Source: a virus
Strand: one strand, 5' to 3'
Length of the DNA stretch: 24,489 nucleotides
IMG/VR virus record: IMGVR_UViG_3300038548_000248
Coordinates: 1-24,489 of that record
In this document: positions 12,999-18,816 of the stretch, piece after piece
Numbering within the stretch: the first letter of the stretch is position 1
Layout of the letters: each line of letters begins with the position of its first letter
Translations under genes and position numbers: made by a program
Notes under the pieces: model-generated
Seen by the model: only the letters and a program-made list of their open reading frames with translations
Told to the model about the DNA's origin: nothing
Databases searched by the model: none

Positions 12999-13393
12999 GC
13001 TGCTTCCTCCAGTTGATACGGTTTGTCCCACTGGCCGATGTTGATATTCACGTACCAGCCGACGTCGTGGTAGTCGCTCATGATGTCGCTGTTGTTGTGA
13101 TTGCCGACGTTCATCGCTGCCTGGAGTTCGGTGAGGAACTCGAGCGCCTTGTCGGCCCAGTGATCCTTGATCCAGTACGGATTGACCTGCTCGTGGCCAG
13201 TCCACTCGGAGCGGCCTAATTGCGTAGGCTTAAGGACGCGATCCGACGCGAAGTCGATCGCGCTGGAGCGGATGTTCACGACCAGGGTGGAGTGATGGTC
13301 GACAGCGATCGAGGCTTTGACGCTGTACTTTTTCAGCGCGGCCTTGATGCCGATCGATAATTCTTTCTTGCGGTCCTGGCTCATGTAGGCCAT
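12995..13393 (-). CDS. Conserved MAYMSQ-type phage/plasmid protein (132 aa)
   Basis: The product starts MAYMSQDRKKELSIGIKAAL and contains HHSTLVVNIRSSAIDF, then AMNVGNHNNSDIMSDYHDVG and WYVNINIGQWDKPYQ. I recognise this combination (MAYMSQ, HHST, N-GN-D-SDI-DY-x-VGWY, W-KP) from a widespread hypothetical family in phages and plasmids. Some members sit near anti-restriction genes. No activity is established. It follows the previous gene by one base and overlaps the next as ATGA. Confidence 0.8.
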   Translation of the reverse strand: MAYMSQDRKKELSIGIKAALKKYSVKASIAVDHHSTLVVNIRSSAIDFASDRVLKPTQLGRSEWTGHEQVNPYWIKDHWADKALEFLTELQAAMNVGNHNNSDIMSDYHDVGWYVNINIGQWDKPYQLEEAA

Positions 13394-13394
13394 G

Positions 13395-13598
13395 TCAGTT
13401 CCTCGCGGGTTGTTGTGCGGTTTCCAATTTTCTGATGTCTCGCTTCAGGATTCTCACGTAGCGCCTGGCGTTGCGTAAGTCTTCCAGGTCCCAAGGCCAC
13501 ACGCAGGTATAGGATCCACCGGTATTGCCCTGGATGTCTTTGACGAAACCTTCAGCATCCGCCAGCGATTCTCGTTTGAGATCCAGTGCGGTTTTCAA
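13395..13598 (-). CDS. Small helical protein (67 aa)
   Basis: The product starts MKTALDLKRESLADAEGFVK, has a short tryptophan turn (YTCVWPWDLEDLRNARRYVR) and ends in a basic helix (ILKRDIRKLETAQQPARN). It looks like a helical hairpin, possibly a coiled-coil dimer. ATGA overlap with the upstream gene. No family is recognised. Confidence 0.6.
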   Translation of the reverse strand: MKTALDLKRESLADAEGFVKDIQGNTGGSYTCVWPWDLEDLRNARRYVRILKRDIRKLETAQQPARN

Positions 13599-13834
13599 GT
13601 CAGTTCCTCAAGCTCGTCGATGCCTGGGCAGAAGGTGTCGCACTCGTCGTACGGCCACCAGTCGGGGATCGAGTCGACCTGGATCTCCACGGCGTCGTGA
13701 GTCGTCACTTTCTTGCCGTCGACGTAGAATGATTCGCTCGGGTAGTGAGTGATCACCTTCCCGGTGACCGTGTTCTCTGGTCTGTCTTCGCGAGTGAATC
13801 GAACACGTGTTCCGATGTCAGGCATGGTCTTCAT
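13595..13834 (-). CDS. Small beta-barrel-like protein (79 aa)
   Basis: The product begins MKTMPDIGTRVRFTREDRPE and has the layout of small SH3-like barrels: G-T-x-V-x-F, then TVTGKVITHYP, then SFYVDGKKVTTHDAVEIQVD. The C-terminal tail is acidic with two cysteines (WPYDECDTFCPGIDELEELT). Such barrels often bind nucleic acid or proteins, but the tail's acidity argues against simple DNA binding. It overlaps its neighbours as ATGA. Confidence 0.6.
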   Translation of the reverse strand: MKTMPDIGTRVRFTREDRPENTVTGKVITHYPSESFYVDGKKVTTHDAVEIQVDSIPDWWPYDECDTFCPGIDELEELT

Positions 13835-14010
13835 TTGTCGTAGCTCCAGCGCCGATCACTTGAGTCGATGGCGCAATTGCGGTGGGCCAGGTCAACAGAA
13901 TCAACGAGCAGGTCGTCGGTGTAATTCGTGTACTCCGCCAGGTCCGCGGCCGGCGTACCGGCCGGGATTGTTTCCTGGCAGAGAGTGCACGAGACGGCTT
14001 GCTCGATCAT
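13831..14010 (-). CDS. Tiny zinc-site protein (59 aa)
   Basis: The ATG at 14010 overlaps the upstream TGA as ATGA; an in-frame ATG 12 codons earlier is less likely. The product begins MIEQAVSCTLCQETIPAGTP and later has DLAHRNCAIDSS, so C8-xx-C11 plus a His and a Cys (LAH-RN-C) could bind one zinc ion, as in small treble-clef or zinc-knuckle proteins. Function unknown. Confidence 0.6.
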   Translation of the reverse strand: MIEQAVSCTLCQETIPAGTPAADLAEYTNYTDDLLVDSVDLAHRNCAIDSSDRRWSYDK

Positions 14011-14399
14011 GCGGCTTCCCTCAGATCTTGGAGTTCCTTCTCCCACTCAACGAGTTGAGCGGTATCTGCTTCTCGAATTGCAGGACCGTTTGGGCCGGTA
14101 TACGACTTACCGTTTTCTTCGCAGCCCTCGATCCACTTCAGCTGCTTGATGATGTTCGTCGTCAGGAACGACTGGCGTTTCTGTGTCGGTGTCATGGCGT
14201 CTTCCCTTATTGCTCGAGCGGCCTTGACCAGGTCACGAAACGGACTCGGTCGCTTGCCACCATCGATGCGGTTGAGGTGTACCCAGATGCCCGCCCAGTA
14301 GCCGAACATCGCGAACTTGTACCTGGCCAGGGAGTCGATCGCCTTGTCGGCGGCTTCCTGGATCTCGGCGTCGAGATTCTTTCTGGTCTCAGCATTCAT
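14007..14399 (-). CDS. Unknown helical protein (130 aa)
   Basis: The ATG at 14399 overlaps the upstream stop (TGATG). The product starts MNAETRKNLDAEIQEAADKA and is helical and charged, with an aromatic segment (YKFAMFGYWAGIWVHLNRID, about residues 26-45) that is amphipathic rather than clearly membrane-spanning. The C-terminal part (KQRQSFLTTNIIKQLKWIEG-like, then EADTAQLVEWEKELQDLREA) ends in a probable coiled coil. No family is recognised. Confidence 0.65.
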   Translation of the reverse strand: MNAETRKNLDAEIQEAADKAIDSLARYKFAMFGYWAGIWVHLNRIDGGKRPSPFRDLVKAARAIREDAMTPTQKRQSFLTTNIIKQLKWIEGCEENGKSYTGPNGPAIREADTAQLVEWEKELQDLREAA

Positions 14400-14641
14400 C
14401 AGTTCACCTGTTCCTGTATCATTTTGAGTGATGCCCTGGCAGACAAGATCAGCCCGCGATATTCCTCCCAGTTGTAATTTCCTGGGTGAGCGTAGTGCCC
14501 GGCGTCTGATTTCAATTCGGCCAATTGCTCTGGCGTACATTCGAGGACCATGGCGGCCTTGTTCTCGGTGATGTAGGTGCCAATATCTAAGCAGCGATCA
14601 ATTGCATCCTGGCCATACTTGGGTTTGATTTGGATACGCAT
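14399..14641 (-). CDS. Small unknown protein (80 aa)
   Basis: The product begins MRIQIKPKYGQDAIDRCLDI. It contains a TYITENKAAMVLECTPEQLA segment and a mostly helical C-terminus (RASLKMIQEQVN). It starts four bases after the previous gene's stop and overlaps the next as TGATG. I see no catalytic or metal motif. Confidence 0.6.
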   Translation of the reverse strand: MRIQIKPKYGQDAIDRCLDIGTYITENKAAMVLECTPEQLAELKSDAGHYAHPGNYNWEEYRGLILSARASLKMIQEQVN

Positions 14642-14645
14642 CAGT

Positions 14646-14825
14646 TCATCTGCTCTCGAAGTTTTCGGCGTAAACTCGCTCGGTTATGCGGTAGACGTCA
14701 GCGCCGGTCAGGCACTTATCCGTGTACCGAACCGCGACCTCGTCGCACTCGTCTCGGATGTAATCATCGTCGACGCCTTTGTGCGCGAGTTCAGCGATTC
14801 GGTACAGGTCAGCGGATAGGTTCAT
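14646..14825 (-). CDS. Tiny unknown protein (59 aa)
   Basis: The real start is the ATG at 14825, forming ATGA with the 46-aa gene upstream. A far longer in-frame extension to 15059 is an arginine-rich shadow and is rejected. The product (start MNLSADLYRIAELAHKGVDD) is helical and acidic with two cysteines and ends RVYAENFESR. No function is visible. Confidence 0.6.
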   Translation of the reverse strand: MNLSADLYRIAELAHKGVDDDYIRDECDEVAVRYTDKCLTGADVYRITERVYAENFESR

Positions 14826-14962
14826 GCTGCTGCCTTGACGGTGTCCAGGTGCAGGACGTTGTCGCGTGCGTACCGATGGGCGGCTGCGTGTGCCAGCTGC
14901 TTGCTGTACGCGGTGAAGGTGACCAGGATCTTGCCGTTGAACTTTGCGATGTAATCTCTCAT
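14822..14962 (-). CDS. Tiny gene (46 aa)
   Basis: A very short frame runs from an ATG at 14962 to a TGA at 14822, with ATGA overlaps at both ends that make it a convincing operon member despite its size. The product begins MRDYIAKFNGKILVTFTAYS and has a helix (KQLAHAAAHRYARDNVLHLD) and a short alanine tail. The beta-hairpin-helix layout resembles other small single-domain phage proteins. Function unknown. Confidence 0.7.
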   Translation of the reverse strand: MRDYIAKFNGKILVTFTAYSKQLAHAAAHRYARDNVLHLDTVKAAA

Positions 14963-15780
14963 GATTTGCCCTCGGTTGATTCTGCCAATACGATTGCTTT
15001 GGTTGGTCGCTTAGTGAACCCGAACTTGTCGTCTCGATCGCTGATCTGCAGCGTTGCATCGAACTGAACCCGCAGACCTCTAATCTCGTCGCGGTAGCTC
15101 AGGATCGTGTGTTCGTTGTCTTCGTTTTTGCCTTCAACCTGCCAGAAAGCAGACGGGCAAGTGCCCCACAATTTGAAACCGCGGTCATCCAAGAAAATTA
15201 TTTTAGTGACCGAGCCGCCGAAGCCATCTGGCTCTGATCTGTGGCCCAGAATCTCGCCGGTAAAAGTGTGACGGCCCTCGGCCAGGTCATGCGGGATCGG
15301 TCGGAGCAGCGCCTCCAGTTCGGCATCGCGTTTCTTGCGTTCCTCGAGCCTGATCTCAGCCTTTGACTTACCGAGGTTCAGATCTTCGAGCGCGGTGAGC
15401 AGTGACTTCATGCGCGGCTTGGTCGATGTGAAATTGTCGCGGATGTAGAGCAGGTACTCGCGGCCCTTTTCATCCTCGAGTAGGTCGGCGATCGCTTTGC
15501 CCTCGTGCTTGCCGAACCACAGATAGTCGTCTTCATAGACGCCAGGCTTGCGAAGGGTGCCGCCCTCGTCGGAGATGTCGTATTGCTTGATGTGATCGCA
15601 GGGATTTTGGTCGAGCCACTTGTCTGCATTTTTGCAAGCGGTCTCCCAGGTACGTCCGAGATTGCGAACGTAGGTGTATATTTTCACGCCGGGGAACTCT
15701 GGTCGGTCGACGAGCTTGCGGTGCAGCGTGTACAGCGCGCTGGTTCTGCCGATCTCGATCCAGGCTATGAACTCTCTCAC
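14959..15780 (-). CDS. Multi-domain phage protein with DUF3820/ExoX-C-like middle domain (273 aa)
   Basis: The GTG at 15780 overlaps the upstream TGA (GTGA). Three parts are visible. Residues 1-75 (start (M)REFIAWIEIGRTSALYTLH, then YTYVRNLGRTWETACKNADK) match the N-terminus of a phage protein family I recall. Residues 87-125 (YLWFGKHEGKAIADLLEDEK, then YLLYIRDNF) match the small FGKYKG domain found at the C-terminus of ExoX and in DUF3820. Residues 175-273 look like an OB-fold (HTFTGEILGHRSEPDGFGGS, then GLRVQFDATLQISDRDDKFG, then FTKRPTKAIV). No nuclease active site is visible. It may bind DNA; this is inference. Confidence 0.75.
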   Translation of the reverse strand: MREFIAWIEIGRTSALYTLHRKLVDRPEFPGVKIYTYVRNLGRTWETACKNADKWLDQNPCDHIKQYDISDEGGTLRKPGVYEDDYLWFGKHEGKAIADLLEDEKGREYLLYIRDNFTSTKPRMKSLLTALEDLNLGKSKAEIRLEERKKRDAELEALLRPIPHDLAEGRHTFTGEILGHRSEPDGFGGSVTKIIFLDDRGFKLWGTCPSAFWQVEGKNEDNEHTILSYRDEIRGLRVQFDATLQISDRDDKFGFTKRPTKAIVLAESTEGKS

Positions 15781-16079
15781 GATGCCTTCCTCGCTACGAC
15801 GCGAACGGTGTCGATGTTGATCTTGCTGGTGTTGGCGGCGATCTGCTGATTCGAGGCGCCGAGCTTTGTGGCGATGGCCTTCCATGCAACCTGCTTGCGG
15901 ATGCTGTGGCTGACGGTGGAGCGGAACAATTCGCCATCGATCTCGCTGAAACCTGAGTCGATGAGGACTTTTTGCAGGTCGCCTTTCTGCTCTTGAAGTG
16001 CGGCGATCTCTGCGAGAACTACTCCCAGGTCATCGGAAGCTTTGATTAGCTTCGGTGTGATCCGTGTCGTTTTTGCCAT
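15777..16079 (-). CDS. Conserved phage protein, first gene of operon D (100 aa)
   Basis: The product starts MAKTTRITPKLIKASDDLGV. A coiled-coil segment (VLAEIAALQEQKGDLQKVLI) comes next, then a compact motif (SEIDGELFRSTVSHSIRKQV, then AWKAIATKLGASNQQIAANT) and a VRVVARK end. I recognise this arrangement (coiled coil, E-x-DGELFRATVS, DWKAIAAKL, QLIAAHT, VRVVARK) from small phage proteins of unknown function. The ATG has AGGAG seven bases upstream and lies in a short leader behind a good promoter. ATGA-type coupling (GTGA) links it to the next gene. Confidence 0.8.
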   Translation of the reverse strand: MAKTTRITPKLIKASDDLGVVLAEIAALQEQKGDLQKVLIDSGFSEIDGELFRSTVSHSIRKQVAWKAIATKLGASNQQIAANTSKINIDTVRVVARKAS

Positions 16080-16104
16080 GATTGGACTCCTGTATAATCT
16101 GATT

Positions 16105-16112
16105 TGCTACCC
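16105..16112 (-). promoter_or_regulatory. GGGTAGCA box (variant) at operon D start
   Basis: Reads CCAAGGGTAGCAAATC on the minus strand, 38 nt from the first base of the -35 at 16150. The single change from the other four copies is A to G at the sixth base. The shared AAATC follows, as at 12046 and 8256. Confidence 0.6.
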
Positions 16113-16141
16113 TTGGAACTGACATTACTACAGCTTAGTAC
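16113..16141 (+). promoter_or_regulatory. Possible rightward promoter before operon E
   Basis: TTGGAA and TAGTAC are 17 nt apart on the plus strand, in the gap divergent from operon D and overlapping its promoter. Both hexamers are partial matches. No better rightward site is visible before the first gene of operon E. Confidence 0.3.
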
Positions 16142-16150
16142 ATCAGTCAA
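16122..16150 (-). promoter_or_regulatory. Promoter of operon D
   Basis: TTGACT and TAATGT are 17 nt apart on the minus strand. The sequence from -35 to the box is related to the operon C promoter. The transcript would start about 40 nt before the ATG at 16079. Confidence 0.65.
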
Positions 16151-16168
16151 GGGACTGGGGGGTGAAAT

Positions 16169-16432
16169 TTGGATGTGATCCGTGGCATGATTGTCACTAG
16201 CGTGAACGCTACTGTTGAGATCCTGGTGCCCAGCCACAAGGCGCGGCTGCCAGGCTGGACCAGGTTAGAGGCTGCCGGCAAAGTGCTCGAGGCCATAGGA
16301 CTGGAGATTGAGGGTGCGAACAGAATCGAGATCAAGCCCGTCAGCGAGGATGACTCCCTGATGATCTGGCACGAGTTCCCAGGCGACTACAACCGCGTCT
16401 CCAAGGTATTTGGATTCGGTATCGATGATTGA
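16169..16432 (+). CDS. Unknown protein before terS (87 aa)
   Basis: The frame begins with TTG at 16169, four bases after a GGGGGGTG run; an in-frame GTG at 16175 and an ATG at 16187 are alternatives, and I cannot decide between them. The product is a small alpha/beta protein (MIVTSVNATVEILVPSHKAR, then RLEAAGKVLEAIGLEIEGAN, then DSLMIWHEFPGDYNRVSKVF). It overlaps terS by 8 nt, so it is probably translated together with it. No family is recognised. Confidence 0.6.
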   Translation: MDVIRGMIVTSVNATVEILVPSHKARLPGWTRLEAAGKVLEAIGLEIEGANRIEIKPVSEDDSLMIWHEFPGDYNRVSKVFGFGIDD

Positions 16433-17093
16433 GATCGATCGACACAATGGCCGTGGCTGGCCGAAGACCAGGCAACAGGATGCTCTGTGCCTGGCGATCG
16501 TCATCGAAGGATTGAGCCTTGTCGAAGCCGGCCGCAAGGCAGGTTATTCCGAGACCACCGTCCGGAAGAAAATACCGACGCTGGCGAAACAGCTGGCGCC
16601 ATACATCGCGCATCTCCGAGAGGCGAAGGCCGAAGTCATCCAGCGCAATTTCGATGTGACCGTCGATCGCGTCGTCGACGAGCTTGCCGCGATGGGCTTT
16701 GTCAATCCGAAGGATTACATACGGGTGGTCCGGTACCGCGACGTCGATATGGTGATCGGCAAGTCGCCGTTAGATCTCACTGACGACCAGGCGAAAGCCG
16801 TCGCCAACTGGGACCGCGTCAAAGTGATCGTCGATGGCGGCTACGATTTCGATTACCAGTACTCATTCCACGATAAGCGCCAGTCGCTCCGCGACATGGG
16901 CCAGCACCTCGGCATGTTCAACGAGAAACTGATCCTCGAGCAGCGCATCACCAAGACCTACCGGGTGGATCTGTCCCAGGTGCCAGACGATATTCTCGAG
17001 CAGTGGATGGGAGACTTGAAGAAGCACGCAGCGCAGCTGCCTGATCAAAGTAAGCCAGCAACGATTGATAACCAAACAGGAGCAGTAACGTGA
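16425..17093 (+). CDS. terS: Terminase small subunit (Terminase_2-like)
   Basis: The 222-aa product starts MIEIDRHNGRGWPKTRQQDA. The N-terminus holds a helix-turn-helix (LCLAIVIEGLSLVEAGRKAG, then YSETTVRKK) matching the AA-x-RAGYS pattern of phage small terminases. The middle includes TVDRVVDELAAMGFVNPKDY, typical of the ITxERVLxELAxIAF block, and the end has the conserved KRQSLRDMGQHLGMF. The small subunit recognises phage DNA at the packaging site and helps the large subunit start packaging. The ATG at 16425 overlaps the previous gene by 8 nt. The cognate large subunit lies 7 kb away. Confidence 0.88.
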   Translation: MIEIDRHNGRGWPKTRQQDALCLAIVIEGLSLVEAGRKAGYSETTVRKKIPTLAKQLAPYIAHLREAKAEVIQRNFDVTVDRVVDELAAMGFVNPKDYIRVVRYRDVDMVIGKSPLDLTDDQAKAVANWDRVKVIVDGGYDFDYQYSFHDKRQSLRDMGQHLGMFNEKLILEQRITKTYRVDLSQVPDDILEQWMGDLKKHAAQLPDQSKPATIDNQTGAVT

Positions 17094-17105
17094 TGAAGAA
17101 TTTAA

Positions 17106-17191
17106 GGAGAGGACGCGCAATAGGAAGTGCACCGGACTGTAAATCCGTGGTCGGTTCATCCGTGGGGGTTCGACTCCCTCTCTCTCCACCA
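17106..17191 (+). tRNA. tRNA-Tyr (anticodon GUA), CCA encoded
   Basis: The acceptor stem pairs GGAGAGG (17106-17112) with TCTCTCC (17181-17187, one G-T pair), followed by A and an encoded CCA. The D arm (GCGC/GTGC) contains the GG loop. The anticodon loop is CTGTAAA with GTA in the middle. A long variable arm follows, as expected for class II tRNA-Tyr in bacteria, then a T arm with loop TTCGACT. Total length is 86 nt. The first anticodon-stem pair appears mismatched (C-T). It lies 13 nt after terS and likely shares its transcript. Confidence 0.93.
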
Positions 17192-17194
17192 AAG

Positions 17195-17470
17195 TTGGTT
17201 GCTCTCGCAATCCTGGTGTGGGCGGCCTTGATGCCGAATGCCGAGGCCGATGACGATCTATTCTGGTACGCATACCCGATGCCGCAGGCTTATCTCTACG
17301 TCCAGGATCCAGTGCGGTACGCATTGTGGAGCGCTCATTATGGCGACAGCCAGGCTCGCGTGCCGATTGGATATTCGATCTATACGCCTGTCGTGCGGCA
17401 CCACAGCAACAGCAGGCTGCGCCGCCGAGCATGCGAGATCAGGATCCTGGCTGGCCATGGCCGACTATGA
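17195..17470 (+). CDS. Small protein with Sec-type signal peptide (91 aa)
   Basis: The open frame continues upstream through the tRNA, but that part is only the translated tRNA. I place the start at the TTG at 17195, three bases after the CCA. The first residues, (M)VALAILVWAALMPNAEA, form a plausible hydrophobic signal segment ending in an AEA-type cleavage site. The mature part is aromatic and tyrosine-rich (DDDLFWYAYPMPQAYLYVQD), then basic (HHSNSRLRRRACEIRIL). No family is recognised. Export to the periplasm or membrane is inferred. The non-ATG start and lack of a clear ribosome site lower confidence. Confidence 0.45.
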   Translation: MVALAILVWAALMPNAEADDDLFWYAYPMPQAYLYVQDPVRYALWSAHYGDSQARVPIGYSIYTPVVRHHSNSRLRRRACEIRILAGHGRL

Positions 17471-17633
17471 ACCCGAGTGTCCGGAGTGCGGTGAGGATAT
17501 GGTGAAGCGCAGGAACCGAATGACCGGAGACGAGTTCTACGGCTGCTCAATGTATCCGCAGTGCACCGGCACAGAATCGATAAGCGATTACAGGAAACCA
17601 GATTACCCAGCTTGGGCAAAGGATCCGAACTAA
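17457..17633 (+). CDS. Stand-alone topoisomerase-type C4 zinc finger (58 aa)
   Basis: The ATG at 17457 overlaps the upstream gene by 14 nt. The product (start MADYEPECPECGEDMVKRRN) has CPECGEDMV, then FYGCSMYPQCTGT, which is the four-cysteine finger of the topoisomerase I C-terminal family: C-x2-C, a G-x-FYGC step, and a final P-x-C. In topoisomerases these fingers bind single-stranded DNA. Here the finger stands alone with a short acidic/proline tail (YRKPDYPAWAKDPN). DNA binding is likely; a specific role is unknown. Confidence 0.75.
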   Translation: MADYEPECPECGEDMVKRRNRMTGDEFYGCSMYPQCTGTESISDYRKPDYPAWAKDPN

Positions 17634-18103
17634 TGCCGGCGACGACTCGCGTTGAGTTGACGTTTGCCGAAACCCTGCAGGGAGCATTCGCAGGTATCTG
17701 CAGGCAAGTCGAGAATTTGAAGAAAAACCGGAAGCCGTATTACGGCGCCGGCACTGACAAGGATTGGCAGAAACATATCGATGGCTGCCTCGGTGAGAAG
17801 GCTTTAGCAAAATACCTGGGCGTCTACTGGAGCGGCAAGGGTGGATTCCGTGGGCCTGATGTCGAGGACTTCCAGGTTCGCACGACGCAGTATGCGAATG
17901 GCCACTTGCTCTTACACCCGGAAGATGACGACGATAAAACCTTCTGGCTGGTGACAGGGCTGAACGGGATCTACGATATCCGCGGCCATATTTTGGCAGG
18001 CCGTGGCAAGCTAGATGAATTTTGGAGAGATCGCCCCAATGATCAGTCGGCCTATTTTGTGCCGCAGTCAAAGTTGAGGATGCCACATGAACCAACCGAG
18101 TAG
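17633..18103 (+). CDS. Phage protein with possible nuclease-like fold (156 aa)
   Basis: The ATG at 17633 overlaps the previous TAA (TAATG); an upstream extension is rejected. The segment HIDGCLGEKALAKYLGVYW, then GPDVEDFQVRTTQYANGHLL, then TFWLVTGLNGIYDIRGHILA is a pattern I recall from phage hypothetical proteins. The order GE, then PD, then a Q-V-R-T strand is reminiscent of PD-(D/E)XK nucleases (GE helix, PD turn), but the expected E-x-K is not clearly present, so activity is uncertain. It lies in the operon between the zinc finger and small genes. Confidence 0.65.
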   Translation: MPATTRVELTFAETLQGAFAGICRQVENLKKNRKPYYGAGTDKDWQKHIDGCLGEKALAKYLGVYWSGKGGFRGPDVEDFQVRTTQYANGHLLLHPEDDDDKTFWLVTGLNGIYDIRGHILAGRGKLDEFWRDRPNDQSAYFVPQSKLRMPHEPTE

Positions 18104-18269
18104 GCACGACATGTTCGCCCTGGCGGAGACGTTGGAAATAGAGTCGCGATTCTATAACGAAGTTGCTAGACTCCGGCAAACGCACGGAGGGTACCGTGAT
18201 GCCGAGCAGGTCGAACAAGCAAGCCAGGTACATGGCGATGATGGCGAACAATCCGGAGAAGGCGCGTAA
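18087..18269 (+). CDS. Small overlapping ORF (60 aa)
   Basis: The ATG at 18087 has GAGG seven bases upstream and overlaps the previous gene by 17 nt. The product (start MNQPSRHDMFALAETLEIES) is helical and acidic. Its last 71 nt overlap the next gene in another frame, where the other gene has the stronger ribosome site. It may be real but shortened, or partly spurious. No family is recognised. Confidence 0.4.
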   Translation: MNQPSRHDMFALAETLEIESRFYNEVARLRQTHGGYRDAEQVEQASQVHGDDGEQSGEGA

Positions 18270-18366
18270 GGCTGGCGTCTCCCAGGCAGTAGCCAAAGAT
18301 TTCAACAAGGCCGATTCCCGTTCTGGGCGGCTATCCAAAGCGATGAAGAAACGTGGGCGCAAGTAG
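18199..18366 (+). CDS. Conserved small basic phage protein (55 aa)
   Basis: The ATG at 18199 is behind GGAGGG with a 7-nt spacing, an excellent site. The product (start MPSRSNKQARYMAMMANNPE) is strongly basic and resembles a small phage protein family I recall with the layout MPSKS-KQARFMAAxANNPxFAKK-GV-xxVGKEF-xAD and a lysine-rich end. Members are encoded in structural or packaging modules of many phages; their role is not established. DNA binding or virion association would fit. Confidence 0.8.
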   Translation: MPSRSNKQARYMAMMANNPEKARKAGVSQAVAKDFNKADSRSGRLSKAMKKRGRK

Positions 18367-18661
18367 AGACTGCGGTCACTTCAGTGTGGGCCTGCACATT
18401 ACTGGCGGGCTGCGCAGCGGTGGCGGGAGGCTAGTCAAGTGGGATCAAAAATTCAAAGACCGCACCGCCAAGGCGCTCGAGAAACTCCAGAAAAAATACG
18501 AAGAGAAGTTGCTGGCCGAATTCTGCAAGACGATCGGCTGGGATGAAGAGGCTGCGGCCGAGGCAGTGGCAGCCGCGGAATCTGATCGCGATGCATTGCT
18601 GGCTGCTGACAAGACAGGCAGGGACGAGAAGCAAGCCAGGCGAGTAGCTGCTCGGGTGTAG
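18353..18661 (+). CDS. Helical charged protein (about 76-102 aa)
   Basis: The strongly coding part is WDQKFKDRTAKALEKLQKKY, then EEKLLAEFCKTIGWDEEAAA and an alanine/aspartate-rich end, a long charged helix. The true start is unclear: a GTG at 18353 overlaps the previous gene by 14 nt, and a GTG at 18386 has no ribosome site. The frame between these starts and the helix is glycine-rich and looks weakly coding. No family is recognised; a coiled-coil virion or DNA-binding accessory protein is possible. Confidence 0.55.
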   Translation: MGASRDCGHFSVGLHITGGLRSGGGRLVKWDQKFKDRTAKALEKLQKKYEEKLLAEFCKTIGWDEEAAAEAVAAAESDRDALLAADKTGRDEKQARRVAARV

Positions 18662-18669
18662 CGTGTTGA

Positions 18670-18688
18670 CGCAGTGCCCGGTACTGCG
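18670..18688. other. Short stem-loop in 155-nt gap
   Basis: CGCAGT-GCCCGGT-ACTGCG is a perfect 6-bp stem with a 7-nt loop in the gap between 18661 and 18817. No T-tract follows. The rest of the gap holds one possible 20-codon frame from the ATG at 18741 (MARWPTWNTCLYALGALFDH) with no good ribosome site. Nothing else is seen. Confidence 0.3.
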
Positions 18689-18816
18689 TGAGTGCGTTCG
18701 GCCCGAGACAACAAACTGCACGGGGCTACGGTAAGACCAATGGCGCGTTGGCCCACCTGGAACACATGTCTCTATGCGTTGGGCGCGCTCTTCGATCACT
18801 GAGAGGAGGGCACGTT

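Noticed and set aside
14826-15059. Extension of the 59-aa gene up to 15059
   Set aside because: The extension is arginine/glutamine-rich and overlaps two better genes; the ATG at 14825 has an ATGA overlap with the 46-aa gene.
16162-16200. Short GTG frame (12 codons) before the 87-aa gene
   Set aside because: Very short with no coding features; a leader peptide is possible but unsupported.
17090-17194. N-terminal extension of the signal-peptide gene through the tRNA
   Set aside because: The translated part is simply the tRNA-Tyr sequence (GRAIGSAPDCKSVV is a typical artefact), so the real start must be after it.
18688-18816. GTG extension of the two-helix membrane protein
   Set aside because: The ATG at 18817 has a perfect AGGAGG site, and the extension has no coding-like pattern.
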